This document shows, piece after piece, positions 1-12,405 of a DNA stretch of 64,000 bases. Each line of letters begins with the position of its first letter. The first letter of the stretch is position 1. The translations under genes were made by a program, and so were the position numbers. The stretch is taken from assembly GCA_013339685.2 (NCBI GenBank), contig JABSTT010001868.1, positions 1 through 64,000 on the forward strand, read 5' to 3'. This DNA is from Hyalomma asiaticum. Its lineage: Eukaryota > Arthropoda > Arachnida > Ixodida > Ixodidae. A model generated the notes under the pieces. It was given only the letters and a program-made list of their open reading frames with translations, did no database searches and was not told the origin of the DNA.

Positions 1-1317
1 CCTGCGCCCTGGGTTGGTTGCTCAGCAACGCACATGATATGTGCGATAGGTTTTTATCGGTTTCCTGCTTATGTCTGTCGTGAGGAAAGGGACGACCCTG
101 TAATGCCGGCTGTTTGGCGCATCGGTTATGCGCCAAACATTTTCGTCACGACTAAGCATATGTGTAATTATTTAGCGTTAGTGCGGCTTGTTTCATTTGA
201 GAGAAATAGCATTGCCACAAGTTTGTCAAGTGTAATGCTCGACGCGAAGTTTCTTGGCATAAACAAAGTGCGGACACAGAGCGATCACGCTTACCGCAAA
301 GCGCGTACGACGTTAGCTTAGCTCGATATGTAGAAGTAATCGCGGTCGCCGTGTATATTGAAGTGGGGAAGCTATACATACGTCATACGAATTTCATTCA
401 ATCAAATGAAACAAACATATAAGAGGCTATTTCACGTAGCCGTGAGCGAAAGGCCGATTACAGCGACGCTTTTGCAAATTGCTTGCGGCTGCGATAGCAT
501 ACACACGAGAAGTGTCTTTGGCAATGCTGTAGTGGTTATGATGCGCTTAAATTTTTTCTTCGATTGTCAGACTGCTCGAATGAACTACACGCTTGGAATT
601 TGCCGCGTCGTTAAAGGACTTCACGCCTTCACGATCGGAACTGAGCGCATGGGCAGAGCCGCAAGCCGCGGTTATACGCCTTGCTGGCGGTTATTTGAGA
701 GCCTTGTCCTCGGCACGTTATTGCTTTTTGTGTGTGTGCGTTATTACAGCCGTATTTACATAGGTTATAGCGTCACCAATATCGCATGCTTGAGCACCTA
801 TTCCGTTACATTTGTTTTTGCGCAAGGTTTTTCGTGAAGGGATTAGAGGCTTTAGTCCGAAACAGTATTTTAGCTGAGGCATCTTCAAGTCGTATTTAAA
901 CAAGTCTCGCAAGTGGTTCATCCATGCGCTAGTTACCGAATTAAAGCATACGCCGACATGATAGTTCGCGATCATTCGCATCATGTGGCAAGGTGCTTAT
1001 CCTTTCAATCAGTTTCTCACATCTTGTCATAGCTGGGCGCCGGAACATTCTTTTCTACATTCATTGAATGCTTCCTACAGAGCTAACGCAACTTCATCTC
1101 ACGCGGCTGCCCCTCGCAAACTGTTGTAAACACGCCGTCGGCGCTCCGACGCCCCGTGCTCGGAGGCAGCTTTCGCACACGCTTTGCCAGCGGCGGTGGC
1201 GCGACCGTGCAGGGCCGCGGGAAGCGGTGGGCGGGGCCTCCACGCCGCGACGTCGACACAAGCCCTGGTTATATCGCCGGTGCCTACCACTGTTTACCAA
1301 CATGGAATAGGTATATA
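1..1317. other. No supported gene; GC-rich patch at about 1100-1260
   Basis: Open frames of 60-160 codons on both strands show no recognisable domain, signal peptide or splice structure, and I treat them as chance. Positions 1100-1260 are CpG-rich and hold a GC box (gggcggggcc). This could be a promoter-type island or the end of a repeat. Nothing else is seen. Confidence 0.5.
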
Positions 1318-1790
1318 GGCTGTGTTCCAATTCTGGACAGCATCGTAGACAGCCTACCTTGGCAGCTTCAAAGACAGCTCCGCATCCTTGTCGTCCGAGT
1401 AATGGAACGCGCCCGGATGACGTTTGCGCGACGAGGCGTCATCTCGCGTCGACAAAAGAAAGCTAAAAAAACGCTCACAATTTTCGTCAATTTTGCTTAT
1501 TTCGTGTTCTAATTACGAAACACTCAATGCAGCTCACATAAATTGCGTAAGAAAGCGCCTATTTGTGAGCAGACGACCGCTCCGGCAAGGTTCGTGGATA
1601 TTCAAGCATTCCTCGCAGCCGCCATCTTGTTTGGACAGCAAAGTAGCCTGCATCGTTTTTGTCTTCGTATGCCGTCTTCGCGAAGCTGTCTATTTTGCCG
1701 TCTACGTGAGAAATGGAATGGGACTTAAGATGGCCGCTGTTACGTAGCCGTCTATTTAGCCGTCTACCGTGAGTATTGGAACACACCCAT
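1318..1790. mobile_element. Small non-autonomous TIR element (MITE-like)
   Basis: The two ends are imperfect inverted repeats. The left end begins ggctgtgttccaat, and the right end reads attggaacacaccc, so TGTGTTCCAAT is shared exactly. Further shared words (gtagac, agcc) lie inside each end. There is no transposase. The uninterrupted relative of the adjoining repeat at 41.7 kb runs through this point without the 470 bp, which supports an insertion. A short A/T-only target duplication (ata) is possible but too short to prove. The family is not identified. Confidence 0.5.
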
Positions 1791-2827
1791 AGTCTCCGTG
1801 CAGTCGAGTTTTCCATGTGCGACATCAGCGCCAGAATGCACTGCCTGGCGGAGAGAAGAATCAAAATTGGGCAGACTGTGACAGGGAAATACGCGAACGC
1901 GATGCGCGTCTCCAACTCTATAGCAGCAGCGACCGCCCGTCCCACCTCCTTTCGTTTTATTTCCTTTGAGACGAGCGCTCCAAACCTGCGGCAAACTTCC
2001 AAAGGGCGACGCCGCGAGCGTTCGTCTGGTTCGCAGCACGCCCGCAAAGCAGCGAAGAAACGCGCGCGTCGCTGTCGCCTCGGTTTCCACTGTGCGCGAC
2101 TGAGCCGTCCGACGAGAGCTACGTAGCGCCCTCTGGTCAGTAGACGGAGCCCATACATTCCATTAACGAATGGGCAGCATAGCGCCAGGACCATGGCATG
2201 TAAATCATGCCGGTCATGACACGCGTGTCATGATTCTAATGTTATGACCTGCCATTTACGTTCGTCATGCTGTCGTGTTGCGCCATAGCAATTTTGGTAT
2301 ACGTCCCATTAACGAAACGCCGGGCATGTAAATCATGTCACTCATGACATGCATGTCATGATTTTCGTGTTATGACCTGTCATTTATGTTCGCCATGCAG
2401 TCATATTGTGGCATACCAATTTTCGCATACACCCCATTAGCGAAACGGCCAGGAGAGCACCAAGACCGTGGCATGTAAATCATGCCGCTCATGATATGAA
2501 TGTCATGATTTTAATGTTATGACCTGTCATTTACGTTCGTCAGGCAATCATGTTGCGCCATACCTATTTTCGCATACATCCCATTAGCGAAACGGCCAGG
2601 AGTGCACCAAGACCGTGGCATGTAAATCATGCCGCTCATGACATGCATATCATGATTTTCATGTTATGACTTGTCATTTATGTTCGTCATGTAGTCATGA
2701 TGTGGCATACCAATTTTCGCAAACATCCGATTAGCGAAACGGCCAGGAGAGCACAATATCGTAGGCGGCTAGATAGATAGATACGCTCAAACTCGCCGAA
2801 GTTCGCTAAGAAATGCTTCGCATTTAA
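1791..2827 (+). repeat. Dispersed repeat copy A: unique segment plus minisatellite plus GATA tail
   Basis: A roughly 360 bp segment (1791-2150) is followed by a tandem array, a short GATA run (about 2768-2782) and a conserved end (2783-2827). The same modules occur in reverse order and opposite strand at 40357-41728, so these are two copies of one mobile or dispersed repeat. The word catgtaaatcatg recurs at 2197, 2325, 2472 and 2619, so units are 128 or 147 bp. The 19 bp difference is a block present or absent between units. Each unit centres on a palindrome, for example TCATGACACGCGTGTCATGA at 2214-2233. No protein is credible in it. Confidence 0.8.
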
Positions 2828-5565
2828 AATGTGTTCGTTGTGGCGAGCGTATGTATGCATTGTCTCCTGTGGACTGCTGACCGGGAAGCGAGAATTTTCC
2901 GTTGTAGCGATAGTCGACTGTATCAGTGACATAATTGCCGAAGAAATGAATTTAGTGTTTTTGATAATTCTAGAATTCGTTTTTGTCCACGCCTGCCGAA
3001 GACAGTTTGAATTTTTCAATATCGGACATTGTACCCTCTGGGATAAATGTTATAAGCAACGTAGAGGGCAGTACATAGTTCGGTGATGCAGGGAATGGCA
3101 TCGGGGTTTTAAATGGATGAAAAAGCAGCATGCGTCTCTTGGAATTCCTCTGCGTCATTTGTGGTATCGTTAGATTTTCTCCTAAATGAGCCTTACTGAA
3201 TAGCATACCTACAGTGGGTGCTACTAGGCACCTTTAGAACAATAACTGCACACAAGGTGCAGATTTCATTTCAAAAACAAGTACTGGAACAGGGATCAAT
3301 ATCTGGTAGTATCCTTTGTTTCAATGAAAGAAAAGGAACATACAAAAGCACCTTTAAATGCATGTCATGGTGAGAAAACCCTTTCTAAAAGCAACAGGAG
3401 ATGAAGGAGCACGGTATTAAGCAAAATGCCTTGGCATTCCTTGGATGTTGTTAGAAATGATGCTGATTATGTGGCACACTGCTCAGACGGAAGATGGGTT
3501 AAAGGTTTCCGTGAAAGCATTAATGATCAAGATTCTGGAAAAGCCACTGCGCGTTTCAGCCTGGTGTTAGTCAAGGTAAGGCATATGGATAAACAGCATT
3601 TGTGTGCTCGAGTCATGCACTGGTTATCTTTGACAAAAAGAAACAGCAGGCTGTCCGATGTGCCTTGACTAGACTGGGCTTTTCAAAGCATAAATGCCTT
3701 GGGAGCCTGGCCTAACAGAATTCATCTGGTCGGAAAGCCCTACTAAGCAGCATGACCAAAGTTTAAGATATACGTTGTTTCTCGATCCCTATCCTTTGAT
3801 CATATAATGGAATAGACCACGACATAATTATGAGACACGCCGTAGCTTCGGAAACTTTGATGATCGGGCTTCTTTACGGTGAGCTGAAAAGGCAACCAAT
3901 GTCATGGAGACGCGTTTCTTCCGTATATACAAGCACGCATTGCCCGCATTACTCAAAACTCAGCACGCGTGGTACGTTTAATGTGCCAGGTTTCATGTGC
4001 CATTTATTGTGCTATGTCAGCTTTTGAGTTAATTGATTGAACCTCGACGTCAAGTGAATTTGTCTCGCCTACACGCGTCCCTGTTATCTCGATTGTGACG
4101 GTCTGTTCAGCATATGGGATCTGCGGGGGAATTTTTCACTGGTGACATCATCATTGTGCTGTTTTACCCCCGAACTATATCACACAGTACACGGGCCTCA
4201 ACATTTAGCCTCCATTGTGTGATTTCCTTTAACTGTTTGTTTTTTGGAAAAAGATACAAACATAAAGCACCACATATCTGCACTGAGCATGTGCAAAAAA
4301 AGTAATCAGTTTTTACATAAACAGACTCTAAAAATTTAAGCAATATTCATAAATGGAAATTCCCAGTGATTGAAACCTACCATTAGGCACACACTCCATC
4401 TGCATTTACCATGTCACTGTCTATTTTGTTTTCACCATAAACAACTATCAACTCGGCCAACTATCAGTTCTGCTGCAAGTTTACGCTTTCACACATTGGA
4501 CACTTAGATTCTCTTGCTGTATTAGCGGTGGCTACTGACTCAAAGCATCTAATTCAGTTAATATTGTATTTTTATCTACAACTCAAATGACCAAAACAAG
4601 CAAAGTGTTTACCTGCTAGCCCTGTCAGCTGTCAAACTTAAGTGAATAGACTACACAAACAGGCTGTCTGGGTAGCTGATTATGTTTACACCTTAAGTGA
4701 GAGATTTCAACATTAAAGCAGCACACAGAGAGCAATGAAAATGAGGAGAAAGGAGACTTTCAGCTGTCTCATATAATGAGAACGATCTCACATTCATGTA
4801 AATTTTGTCAGTCTCTCACTAAAGAAATATATAGACACAATCACAAAATGACACACATACATCACGACAAACGCTCAAGAATTCATATATCCTGATGTGT
4901 GCAGCACAACTAATGACTCACTCACACAAATGTTTCTTTGTTTTTAAATAAAATAAGCATGCAGACCAGTGCAGAAACCTTACCACTGTTGCCCAAAGTG
5001 CTAGTTCCAATGAAATAAACTTTGCAAGCACAAGCAGCAATGTGTGCCACCGAATGTGTGCAGCTGTGTTTCTTGATCACTGCTTTTGTATGTTCCTGGA
5101 AGAAGTGACTTCTACACTACTTGAGTTAGCCCATGTGTCACCACCACCTGTCAATAGGGTGATGGCACGAGGCATGAGAAGCCTTTGATGACATGATCGA
5201 GAGTAGTGGCTTGCTTAACATCAAGGGTTGCAACCCCTTGAAATACGGTAGCTAGGTTGTAGATAGGCACGCCGAATGATGCAAAAGGCACTGCTTCCAG
5301 GAATGTGTGAGAGCACATGGGCACACTTTGAACGGAATAAGCTAATGCTTGTGCAGATGTGAAAGTGAATATAAGAACTACAATTTCGGAAAATCACGGT
5401 AGACACTCCCGCACTCACCTTTCACACCTATTTAATTTAAAAAAAAACATTTTGCTTGGTAAGTGAGCCATGAACTGCACTGCACACCACCGGATATGAA
5501 TTCTTCAGCTCTAGTTCTCAATGCATGAGCATCATCTTTGTTTCCAAAGACTGTCCATGATTATC
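2828..5565. other. AT-rich non-coding DNA, nothing recognised
   Basis: Frames are short and interrupted, with no domain, splice structure or repeat that I can name. Confidence 0.5.
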
Positions 5566-5662
5566 AAATGTGTGTGTGTGTGCACGCACATGTGTTGCAG
5601 TGTATGTATGTATGTATACATATGCACACACATGCTATATTGTGTGCACACACACACACACA
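5566..5662. repeat. Compound TG/TATG/CA microsatellite
   Basis: A run of TG repeats passes into TATG repeats and then CA repeats (gcacacacacacacac near 5645-5660). Small frames across it are repeat artefacts. Confidence 0.85.
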
Positions 5663-5751
5663 ACCTAGTGAAGCCAACAGGCAATGAAACCATGAAGGTG
5701 TAAGAAAAATTGGTTCAAACTGTGGTGTAATAATTATGACAAAAGGAAAGG

Positions 5752-5975
5752 TCTTAAAGGAGGACAGAAAAATGCCTTCCATCGGTAGAGATTGAGCTTA
5801 CGACCTTTAAATAACACGTCCAATGCTCTACCAAGTGAGCCATTGCGGGAGGCATTCCCCCGTCCACTTTACTGGGTATTCCGGTTTGAATAATCCTGGT
5901 TAGCCTGCGCCACTCAGACATGAAACACTTTTTGTAAGCGTATTCCACACTTGCTGCCATGGCTGCTGACCAATA
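5752..5975 (-). mobile_element. tRNA-derived SINE, Ruka-like
   Basis: On the minus strand the sequence carries a tRNA-type A box (TGGCTCACTTGGTAGAGC, rc of 5829-5846) and a decayed B box near 5790-5805. The tRNA-unrelated body contains the rc of ccgtccactttactgggta. The same layout recurs at 13.1 kb. Ruka is a tRNA-derived SINE described from Rhipicephalus. The borders are approximate and no target duplication was found. Confidence 0.75.
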
Positions 5976-6920
5976 AACCTGTGCATGTTGCCTAAACACA
6001 GTCTGCCACAGCGGGACCATTGCTATGGTATAATGAAACAAAGTAAATGGATGGAGGGCTTGTTACTTTGTTAGACACAACCTAATAAAAGCCTATGACA
6101 TCAAATGGCAAGAAACTAAAGAGGACAAAGAAACACCTGTTGATGGTGGAGGTCAACCCTACGACCTTTGGATAACACGTACATTGCTTACTACAATGGC
6201 AGCGTGTCAGCTGAAAGTGCCCCTTGTCTTCATATTTTTGTCTTTGATATGTGCACACATTTCCCAGATAATATAGGCTATGCAAAGCTTACAGCAACAT
6301 GGGAAAGTACATTTTTATCCTTAGTTTCCATCTAAGAAGTCTAGCTAAAAGTTGCAGAAACTACAAGTTTCCTCCTTCATTTATATATGAAGGCTCGACA
6401 TGACATCAGCTGGCATTACGCAGAGCTATTGCATTTCACAGCAATGCGTTATGCACAAGAACAAAATTTTCCTTGTACACTAGTCATATCTGCTATCACA
6501 ATGAAAGGCAAATAAAAATGGGTAAATACTGCTCGACAGCCCCTGGTCCAAAAGCAACTGGCTCTTCCCTTTTGCAAATTTGTCCTTTCAACAAATTGAC
6601 AAATTTTGCCTGCCTGTAATCCTTTTGCACAGGTCCATCAACTAAGGCACACTATGCTCTTGCTATTCACCTGCATGTAATGGCTGCCAGGATGCAAGCG
6701 CATATTTGCAGAAATAACAATTGGGTGGCTTTGAAAGCACTCCAAAGCAAGTAAAATACCAGACACCGAATAAGAATGGAAAAATAGGCGAACTGAGCCA
6801 CGTTTATGGCTTAAAGCTCAAAGGAGAAGAACGAGAGCTCACTTATGCATAGTGTTCTAGGGAGAGCGAAAAAACGAAGAGCTTTAAAGGCGAGACTGAT
6901 GCAGCGAGAGCGTGCATAAC
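5976..6920. other. Non-coding; contains a partial SINE at 6100-6215
   Basis: Apart from the decayed SINE piece listed separately, nothing is recognised. Confidence 0.4.
6100..6215 (-). mobile_element. Decayed Ruka-like SINE fragment
   Basis: The aaagaaacacctg ... gaggtcaaccctacgacct ... ataacacgt order matches the head of the SINEs at 5.75 and 13.1 kb, with the A-box half badly degraded. It is therefore a truncated, old copy. Confidence 0.6.
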
Positions 6921-6924
6921 TATT

Positions 6925-7440
6925 TTTACTTATTTATTTATTTACTTATTTATTTGTTTGTTAATACTGTCAACCCTCACAGAGGGTCATAACAGAGAGG
7001 TCAGAGGGGGTCATAACAATACAATTACACATACAAAAAATGTACAAGGTACATAAAGTTGTGTAATATTTGGCACTTCGCAATGGAAACAGGTATTTCC
7101 TTAAATAACCAGTTCAGAATTCAATAACAATACGAAAGAACAATTCAAAATTCACTGACATTTTTCAAAATATTTACAATGAACATGAGGTCGCTTACAT
7201 CATTTGCATTGAAAAAAATTGAATTGAACAGTCTCGTAAATGCGCCTCTACAGCATTTTCGAAGTCGGTGGCATCGTTTAAAACAACAATAGCGTTTGGT
7301 AGTTTGTTCCATACTTCTATGACATCTGGGAAGAAAGAATATCGAAACGTGTCAGTATTTGTTCGGTATGGTTTTATGACGCAATCGTGGTTAGTACGCT
7401 GAAATCGTGGAATAGCTGTATACATACGTGCCGCCACGTT
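6925..7440 (-). mobile_element. LINE 3' end (RT C-terminus and 3' UTR), 5' truncated
   Basis: The minus-strand frame 7437-7195 (80 codons) carries FRYSFFPDVIEVWNKLP, the hallmark C-terminal motif of CR1/Jockey-like LINE reverse transcriptases (FRYSFFPxxIxxWNxLP). It is followed downstream (7194-6925) by a 3' UTR ending in an AATA-type tail, seen on the plus strand as tatttatttatttacttatt. Only the last part of the element remains, as is usual for 5'-truncated LINE insertions. The clade is not certain. Confidence 0.75.
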
Positions 7441-9204
7441 CTACCTGAACGCTGCGCCTGCTTACGTTACTCTTTCATTGAGGCGACCACGGAACCGCCT
7501 TTTGAATAAAGTTTGTTAAGTAATAGGTGGTATTAGAACGTTTCTGAGAAGGGCACTGTCAACCACCGAGCGTGCGCAGAAAAGAAAAAAGTAAGGAAAT
7601 GTAAAAGGAAACCACCGCGCAAAACAAAACTATATGGAAACGCGAGATTTAGGTAATGGCGGCGACAAGGATTTCATTGCGCAAAACGCGTTCGGTTAGT
7701 AGTTTGTTATTTCGGAGTGCTCTTTTTCGCAGTGACATTCATGCACGGGATCTGCATGGGCATGAACGCATACACATGTCCGCTAAAAATGCACCGACCA
7801 CAATGAGAAAACAACAGATCGAAAGAAGTGCAGTACTTACCGTAATATCAGCCGGTCCTTAGCGGCGCCGTATCGAAGCTCACCAAAGCATCGTGTCTTC
7901 ATGTTTCCGAAAAGCTCTTTCCGCATCTGTGATCCGTTGAAATGACGAAACGAACAACTCTCTTTTTAAGACTCGACAAGTCGTAACAAGCGCCAGCACA
8001 AAAATACCACGACCGAAATGACGCGTTCGCGTCGCGCAAAGCTGCCGGCAGGCCGGACGAAAAATTGGCGGGCAATCCCCGGCAGCCCCGGGCCTCCGTC
8101 CCTCCGTGACCACTTTTATGTTTTTTTTGTTGCTTATAATACGTTATTAATTATCGCAAAAACAACGCAGTCAATTTTTAAACTTTCAAAATATTTTATT
8201 AGAACACGTTTCACAGGGATGCATATATTTTTTGTGCGTGCTGCGGTGCCCGGTAAGTTGAATTTGAATGGTGAGCGCGCGCCGCCGCCGATGGCCGGTA
8301 CGGGTGAATGTGAGATCATGAACACACGGACGACGGCGGCGGTAACTGAGCACACGAATCTCGTCACGTCGCCGCCACTGAACACCGGCCCAGCAGGACG
8401 GCTCGCACGGTGGAAAAAGAAAAAAATAAACACACACACACACACACACACGTTTTGGCGTGACAGCAGTTAGCGGCAGCGAGTGATGAGAATTGCATTT
8501 GTGGGCTTTTTAGAACTGCGTCCTAATCTTGATCAGACGAGCTCACTGCAACGAGCATGAAAGAGGGTCCAAACCCCGAGCCCTCTAAAAAATTCTGGTA
8601 TGTCCCTTGTGCTGAATACCCGGCTGAACATTCCAACGCTTGGCAAGTGTCAGCTGTAGCATGAAAGTAACGAGTTTTGTGTTGCAAAAGTGTGTCAAAT
8701 GAGCGCACACACAAAGACGCTGATTTTTGTATTTTAACTGCGACCTTGAATTATATTGTACAAAAATATATAAAAAATGTGACACGGTTGCACTGATTTT
8801 GCTGGCTATGTAAACCTTACAGTAGTAGATGGCAGTATAATGTCTGCATATTTTTACAGAGCAGGGCCTGTAGATATTACAATACTACGCTGTATATAGT
8901 CTTCTTCAAGGAAAGTGAAAATTCTGATAGTGTCTAAGCATACACATAATTCTTATCTCTAAATATTAACACATAGTGCATAAAAATAGACCAGGGACTC
9001 CACATAAGGTAAAATATGAAAAATGTACCTTGAAATATGTTATATGTCATAGTCACATTCAGGTCTTCGAATTTCGGTGCAAAATTGAAAACATCGTTGG
9101 CCTCCATCTTCTTTTCTAAAACTTACCCTACAATGACTAAAATTTAATCAACAACGGCATGGTTGTGCCAATGTGGGGGATAACGCTTAAACTGAAGATG
9201 TCTC
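7441..9204. other. Non-coding; CpG-rich near 7630-8120 and 8250-8400
   Basis: Two CpG-rich patches could be promoter-type DNA. The longest frames (for example 7656-7862 plus and 8134-8451 minus) lack domains. A CA microsatellite lies at 8431-8451. No gene is supported. Confidence 0.4.
8431..8451. repeat. (CA)n microsatellite
   Basis: About ten uninterrupted CA units follow an A-rich stretch. Confidence 0.9.
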
Positions 9205-9492
9205 ATCAGCAGCGCACCCAGGATCTCTGCCAGCGGGGATTCAATTCTTCACGAAGGGCCGGGCATGCGATTACACAGTTGTTGCGTATGTAAAAAAGTA
9301 AATAAAATGCCATATAATAGTAACATCAATGACGATGATTATTTTTATTATTTTTTCGGCGTTTTGTAAAGAAATTAGCGCCATATTCTTCTAGGACATA
9401 GGAGCAGTTACGGAGTGGGAGGGGGGTTAGGTCGGCCTCAGGGGGTGGGGGTTACAACCCCCGACCCCCCTCCCCATCGGTGCGCCACTGCA
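9205..9492. mobile_element. Possible small DNA element with G/C-rich ends
   Basis: The left end (gcgcacccagg) and the right end (rc gcagtggcgcaccgatgggg) share GCGCACC in inverted orientation and enclose about 290 bp with no coding. The G-run ends resemble the widespread arthropod repeats that begin CAGTGGCG. The TIR is very short, so this is tentative. Confidence 0.35.
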
Positions 9493-9652
9493 TCTTATGA
9501 AACGACGTCCACGGGGCAGAACTCACAGCTCTGCGTCATGCACTAGAATTCATTAGCACTGAGAGGCCAAGAAAATGGGCTGTGTTTTCAACTCGAAGGT
9601 GGAGTTACTGTGCATACGGTCATTTCTTAGGCGCGGATGCCACAAGTAGCTG

Positions 9653-10467
9653 ATGTGCATTATAACTGTGTTTCACCACCACCTCAGAAAAAATGTCCAC
9701 GAGATTGACTTTCAGTGGGTGCACAGACTGTGGAATCAGTGGAAACGATTCCACAGATCGCGCAGCACGCACTTTGCATCAAGAAGTGAACATTGCTTCG
9801 ATTCTGCTCCAAGGACAGATGCTGCAACACAGCTTCAGCACCTGGCAAGCAGTCTCTCGCTGGCTGAGTGGAACTCGCCAAACATCATGACTGTACCAAC
9901 GAAATCCTTTGTCTCCACCCTCCACCAGGACTTCCTCGACATGATGCCTCACTTTGTTAATTAACATGACGTTAATTGTTGTTAATGATGCCTCACTTCT
10001 TTATTAATTAATGTGTTGTATGCCTTCACAAAGGCATACAACACAATAATTGGAGCCACTGATGGTGCAGCATGCGAGGTGTGTGACATCGAAGAGACCC
10101 TCGACCGTTTGCTCTGCCACTGGCCACGATTTGACGCGGAAAGGAAAACCCTTGTTCATATGCTACTACAACTCAACGATCGGCCACTTTCCATGCAGAT
10201 GCTTCTTGAACACCGCCCTCACCGCTCGTCGGCCCACAAGGCACTGAATGCACTTTTGCGCTTCTTGAAGACGGTGGGTTTGAGCGAATGCCTTTGACTG
10301 ATGGAGTCATCCTACAATGTCTCTTTCTTTGTTCCCCTTCCTCCTCTCTCTCTCCCATCTTTCTATTCCCCTTTCGCATTCCCCCAGTGAAGGCCAACCG
10401 GACGCCTTTCTGGTTAACCTCTCTGCTTTTCTTTATTTCCCTTTTCCTTGCTTCCTTCCTAACCTAC
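9653..10467 (+). mobile_element. LINE 3' end with RNase H remnant, zinc-knuckle tail and 3' UTR
   Basis: Translation around 9700-9890 gives GISGNDSTDRAART, the RNase H signature of I-type LINEs (GISGNExADxAA). A neighbouring frame gives LASSLSLAEWNSP. A second block (10040-10297) has CEVCDIEETLDRLLCHW, a Cys/His tail as found at the end of such ORF2 proteins, then a stop and a pyrimidine-rich 3' UTR. Frames change several times and about 60 bp of AT-rich sequence with a repeated tgatgcctcact word separates the two blocks, so this is a pseudogene. The 5' part (endonuclease, RT) is missing. Confidence 0.7.
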
Positions 10468-11289
10468 AATGGCAAAATTAGCTGTAATAGTCTTCACAGG
10501 ATCACTCTAAACTTGAGAAATATAGTGTTCTGAGCAATCTGGTAAAGAGTCATAATTGAAAAACTTTGTTTAGGTTCTTGGTTGTTTTGTTCAGAAGTGC
10601 ACACTGTCGCTTCTTTGTGTGCCTTGTGGGGGTGACTTGAACTGGCAGCTGTGCGCTTGTCTAGTGAAACGAGTGAAGTCTGTCATACGGCAGAGGATCG
10701 AGAACTTTCCTTTTGCCGCCCCCGAGCAAAGTACATAGTTGGCCAAAGTGAGAAGCATCACCAACAAAAGTGCCTCGTGTGCTTTGCAAAGTTCCCAATG
10801 CCGCTTACGATTTCAATACTTGTGTGCTTGAACTTGGCATGCCTACTTTCGTACAGCTGACGGTGTCTAATGTAAGGAGCACCCACAATCTGTCATTGCA
10901 AACTGCAGAGAATTATTCTTCTGCTTTATACAGACGAGATAGAAATCTTCAATTCCTTTGTCTCTAAATGAAGTGAACGATTACTCCTAGCTACGTACTG
11001 TTGCTTGCCAAACATGCGCGTGAAGTACAGGCCCCAGCTTCACAGCATATATATGGTTTTCTTTGTTTGTGAAGCTTACATCAGTAAACATGGCTCAAAA
11101 AGACAGAAAGCTGAGCGAGTGGGTAAGGATCCATAATGAAAAGAACAGGTGTACAAAACACGGATATGAGGGGAGAGAAGTGGACAACACGAACGCTGAC
11201 TATCAGTTGAAGCAGAGCACAAAAGCAAAAAAGAAAGAAGACAAACAACTTATCTGTGCAAGCTCAGGAATGGTAGTGCCACCTGTCAA
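10468..11289. other. Non-coding, nothing recognised
   Basis: No domain, repeat or splice structure was identified. The 88-codon plus-strand frame at 11063-11329 is probably antisense to the 3' flank of the Penelope fragment that follows. Confidence 0.4.
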
Positions 11290-12405
11290 ATGGCTACACG
11301 TGCCTGTCTACACGAGAAACAACTGTTAAGGCGTTCTATCACTTCTCTGTTTAAGCTAATTGACGGTTGACTCACGCACACACTTTCACTGATACTAATA
11401 TGCCAGGCCTTAACCACTAAACGCGTCTCTTCATTCTTATGCCTGTACATAATCGTGCGTTCGTCTAACTTGGGCGTGCAGTTACAGTCTTGGCAATGCA
11501 ATGATAGATTAGACGGCGTTCCACCTGACAGCGACCTTTATGTTCAATTAATCTCTGATTAATACAACGCGCTGTTCGACCTACATAAAACCATCCGCAG
11601 CTAAAAGGAATCTTATAAACCACACCCATGTGACAGTAAAATTATTGTCGGCAGTGTGCTTAAATGGACAAATATCTGTTTGCTTTTTTTCTTGCAGCAA
11701 CTAATTTTTTCTGTGCAGTGGCAGCACAAATCTTTCCTAACTTATTGGGAGCCATAAACACAATGTTAACCCCAAATCTACCTCCCACTTTCTTAAGCCT
11801 GTGCAAAACTGCATGGATATATGGAATACTCGTGACTCTTTTCCTGCTATTACTACTTTCTGCTATGGCACGCATTTCGGTCAAAACCAACTTCTTTGGG
11901 CGTTCAGCTACAGTGGCTACAGCTAAGCTAGGGCAACCAGCTTCTAAAAGATGCTTGACCAGCGCATTAAAGCTTTTGTCCAATTGGTGCACACATGATT
12001 TTGTTAAGGATGACTTTAGACATGACATGGCTATTCTGTTTTTTTACTACTTTCGAACGCTTGGAGTGAAAGTTCAACAACAGCTTAGAAGCTGTAGGGG
12101 AGCACACGTGGTCTTTCTCAAATGTCAGAGATATCTAGAAATTGTATTATGTTTCCCTGAGACAGTTCTTTTGTAGATCTTATGCCATCTCCATCAACTT
12201 TAAATTGTTTGCTTAAATGGGTGACGACAGATTCAAAGTCATCCTTACTGCAAGAAATCAACTAATCATCAGCATAACAACATACCGTAATGACGTGCTC
12301 ACCTAAGGCCCCTCCTTTAAGTGGCTATCAAACTTGCTCAAGCAAAGGTCATTAAGAATAGGGGGCAACCTTTAGACCTATACAAATACCCGATTTCTGC
12401 AGAAA
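11290..12405 (-). pseudogene. Penelope-like retroelement, decayed RT plus GIY-YIG
   Basis: Read on the minus strand from 12405 the order is: RT palm with a YADD box (about 12295; the codon after it is TAG), then LTFEKDHVC (about 12120), then a 122-codon open stretch (12028-11660) with a PIHxxxx-type thumb and FMAPNKLGKICAA, then the GIY-YIG endonuclease domain (about 11610-11300). That domain has VVYKIPFSCGWFYVGRT and later RTIMYRHKNEETRLVVKAWH. This RT to GIY-YIG order is diagnostic of Penelope-like elements, which reverse transcribe and nick target DNA. At least one in-frame stop and two frame changes make it dead. The 5' part of the RT is gone. Confidence 0.85.

Noticed and set aside
34..837. 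Open frames of 95 and 159 codons on the plus strand
   Set aside because: No domain, odd composition, no splice or promoter context; similar frames arise by chance in this base composition.
1559..2194. 211-codon minus-strand frame
   Set aside because: It spans the boundary between a MITE-like element and the dispersed repeat, so it cannot be a conserved gene.
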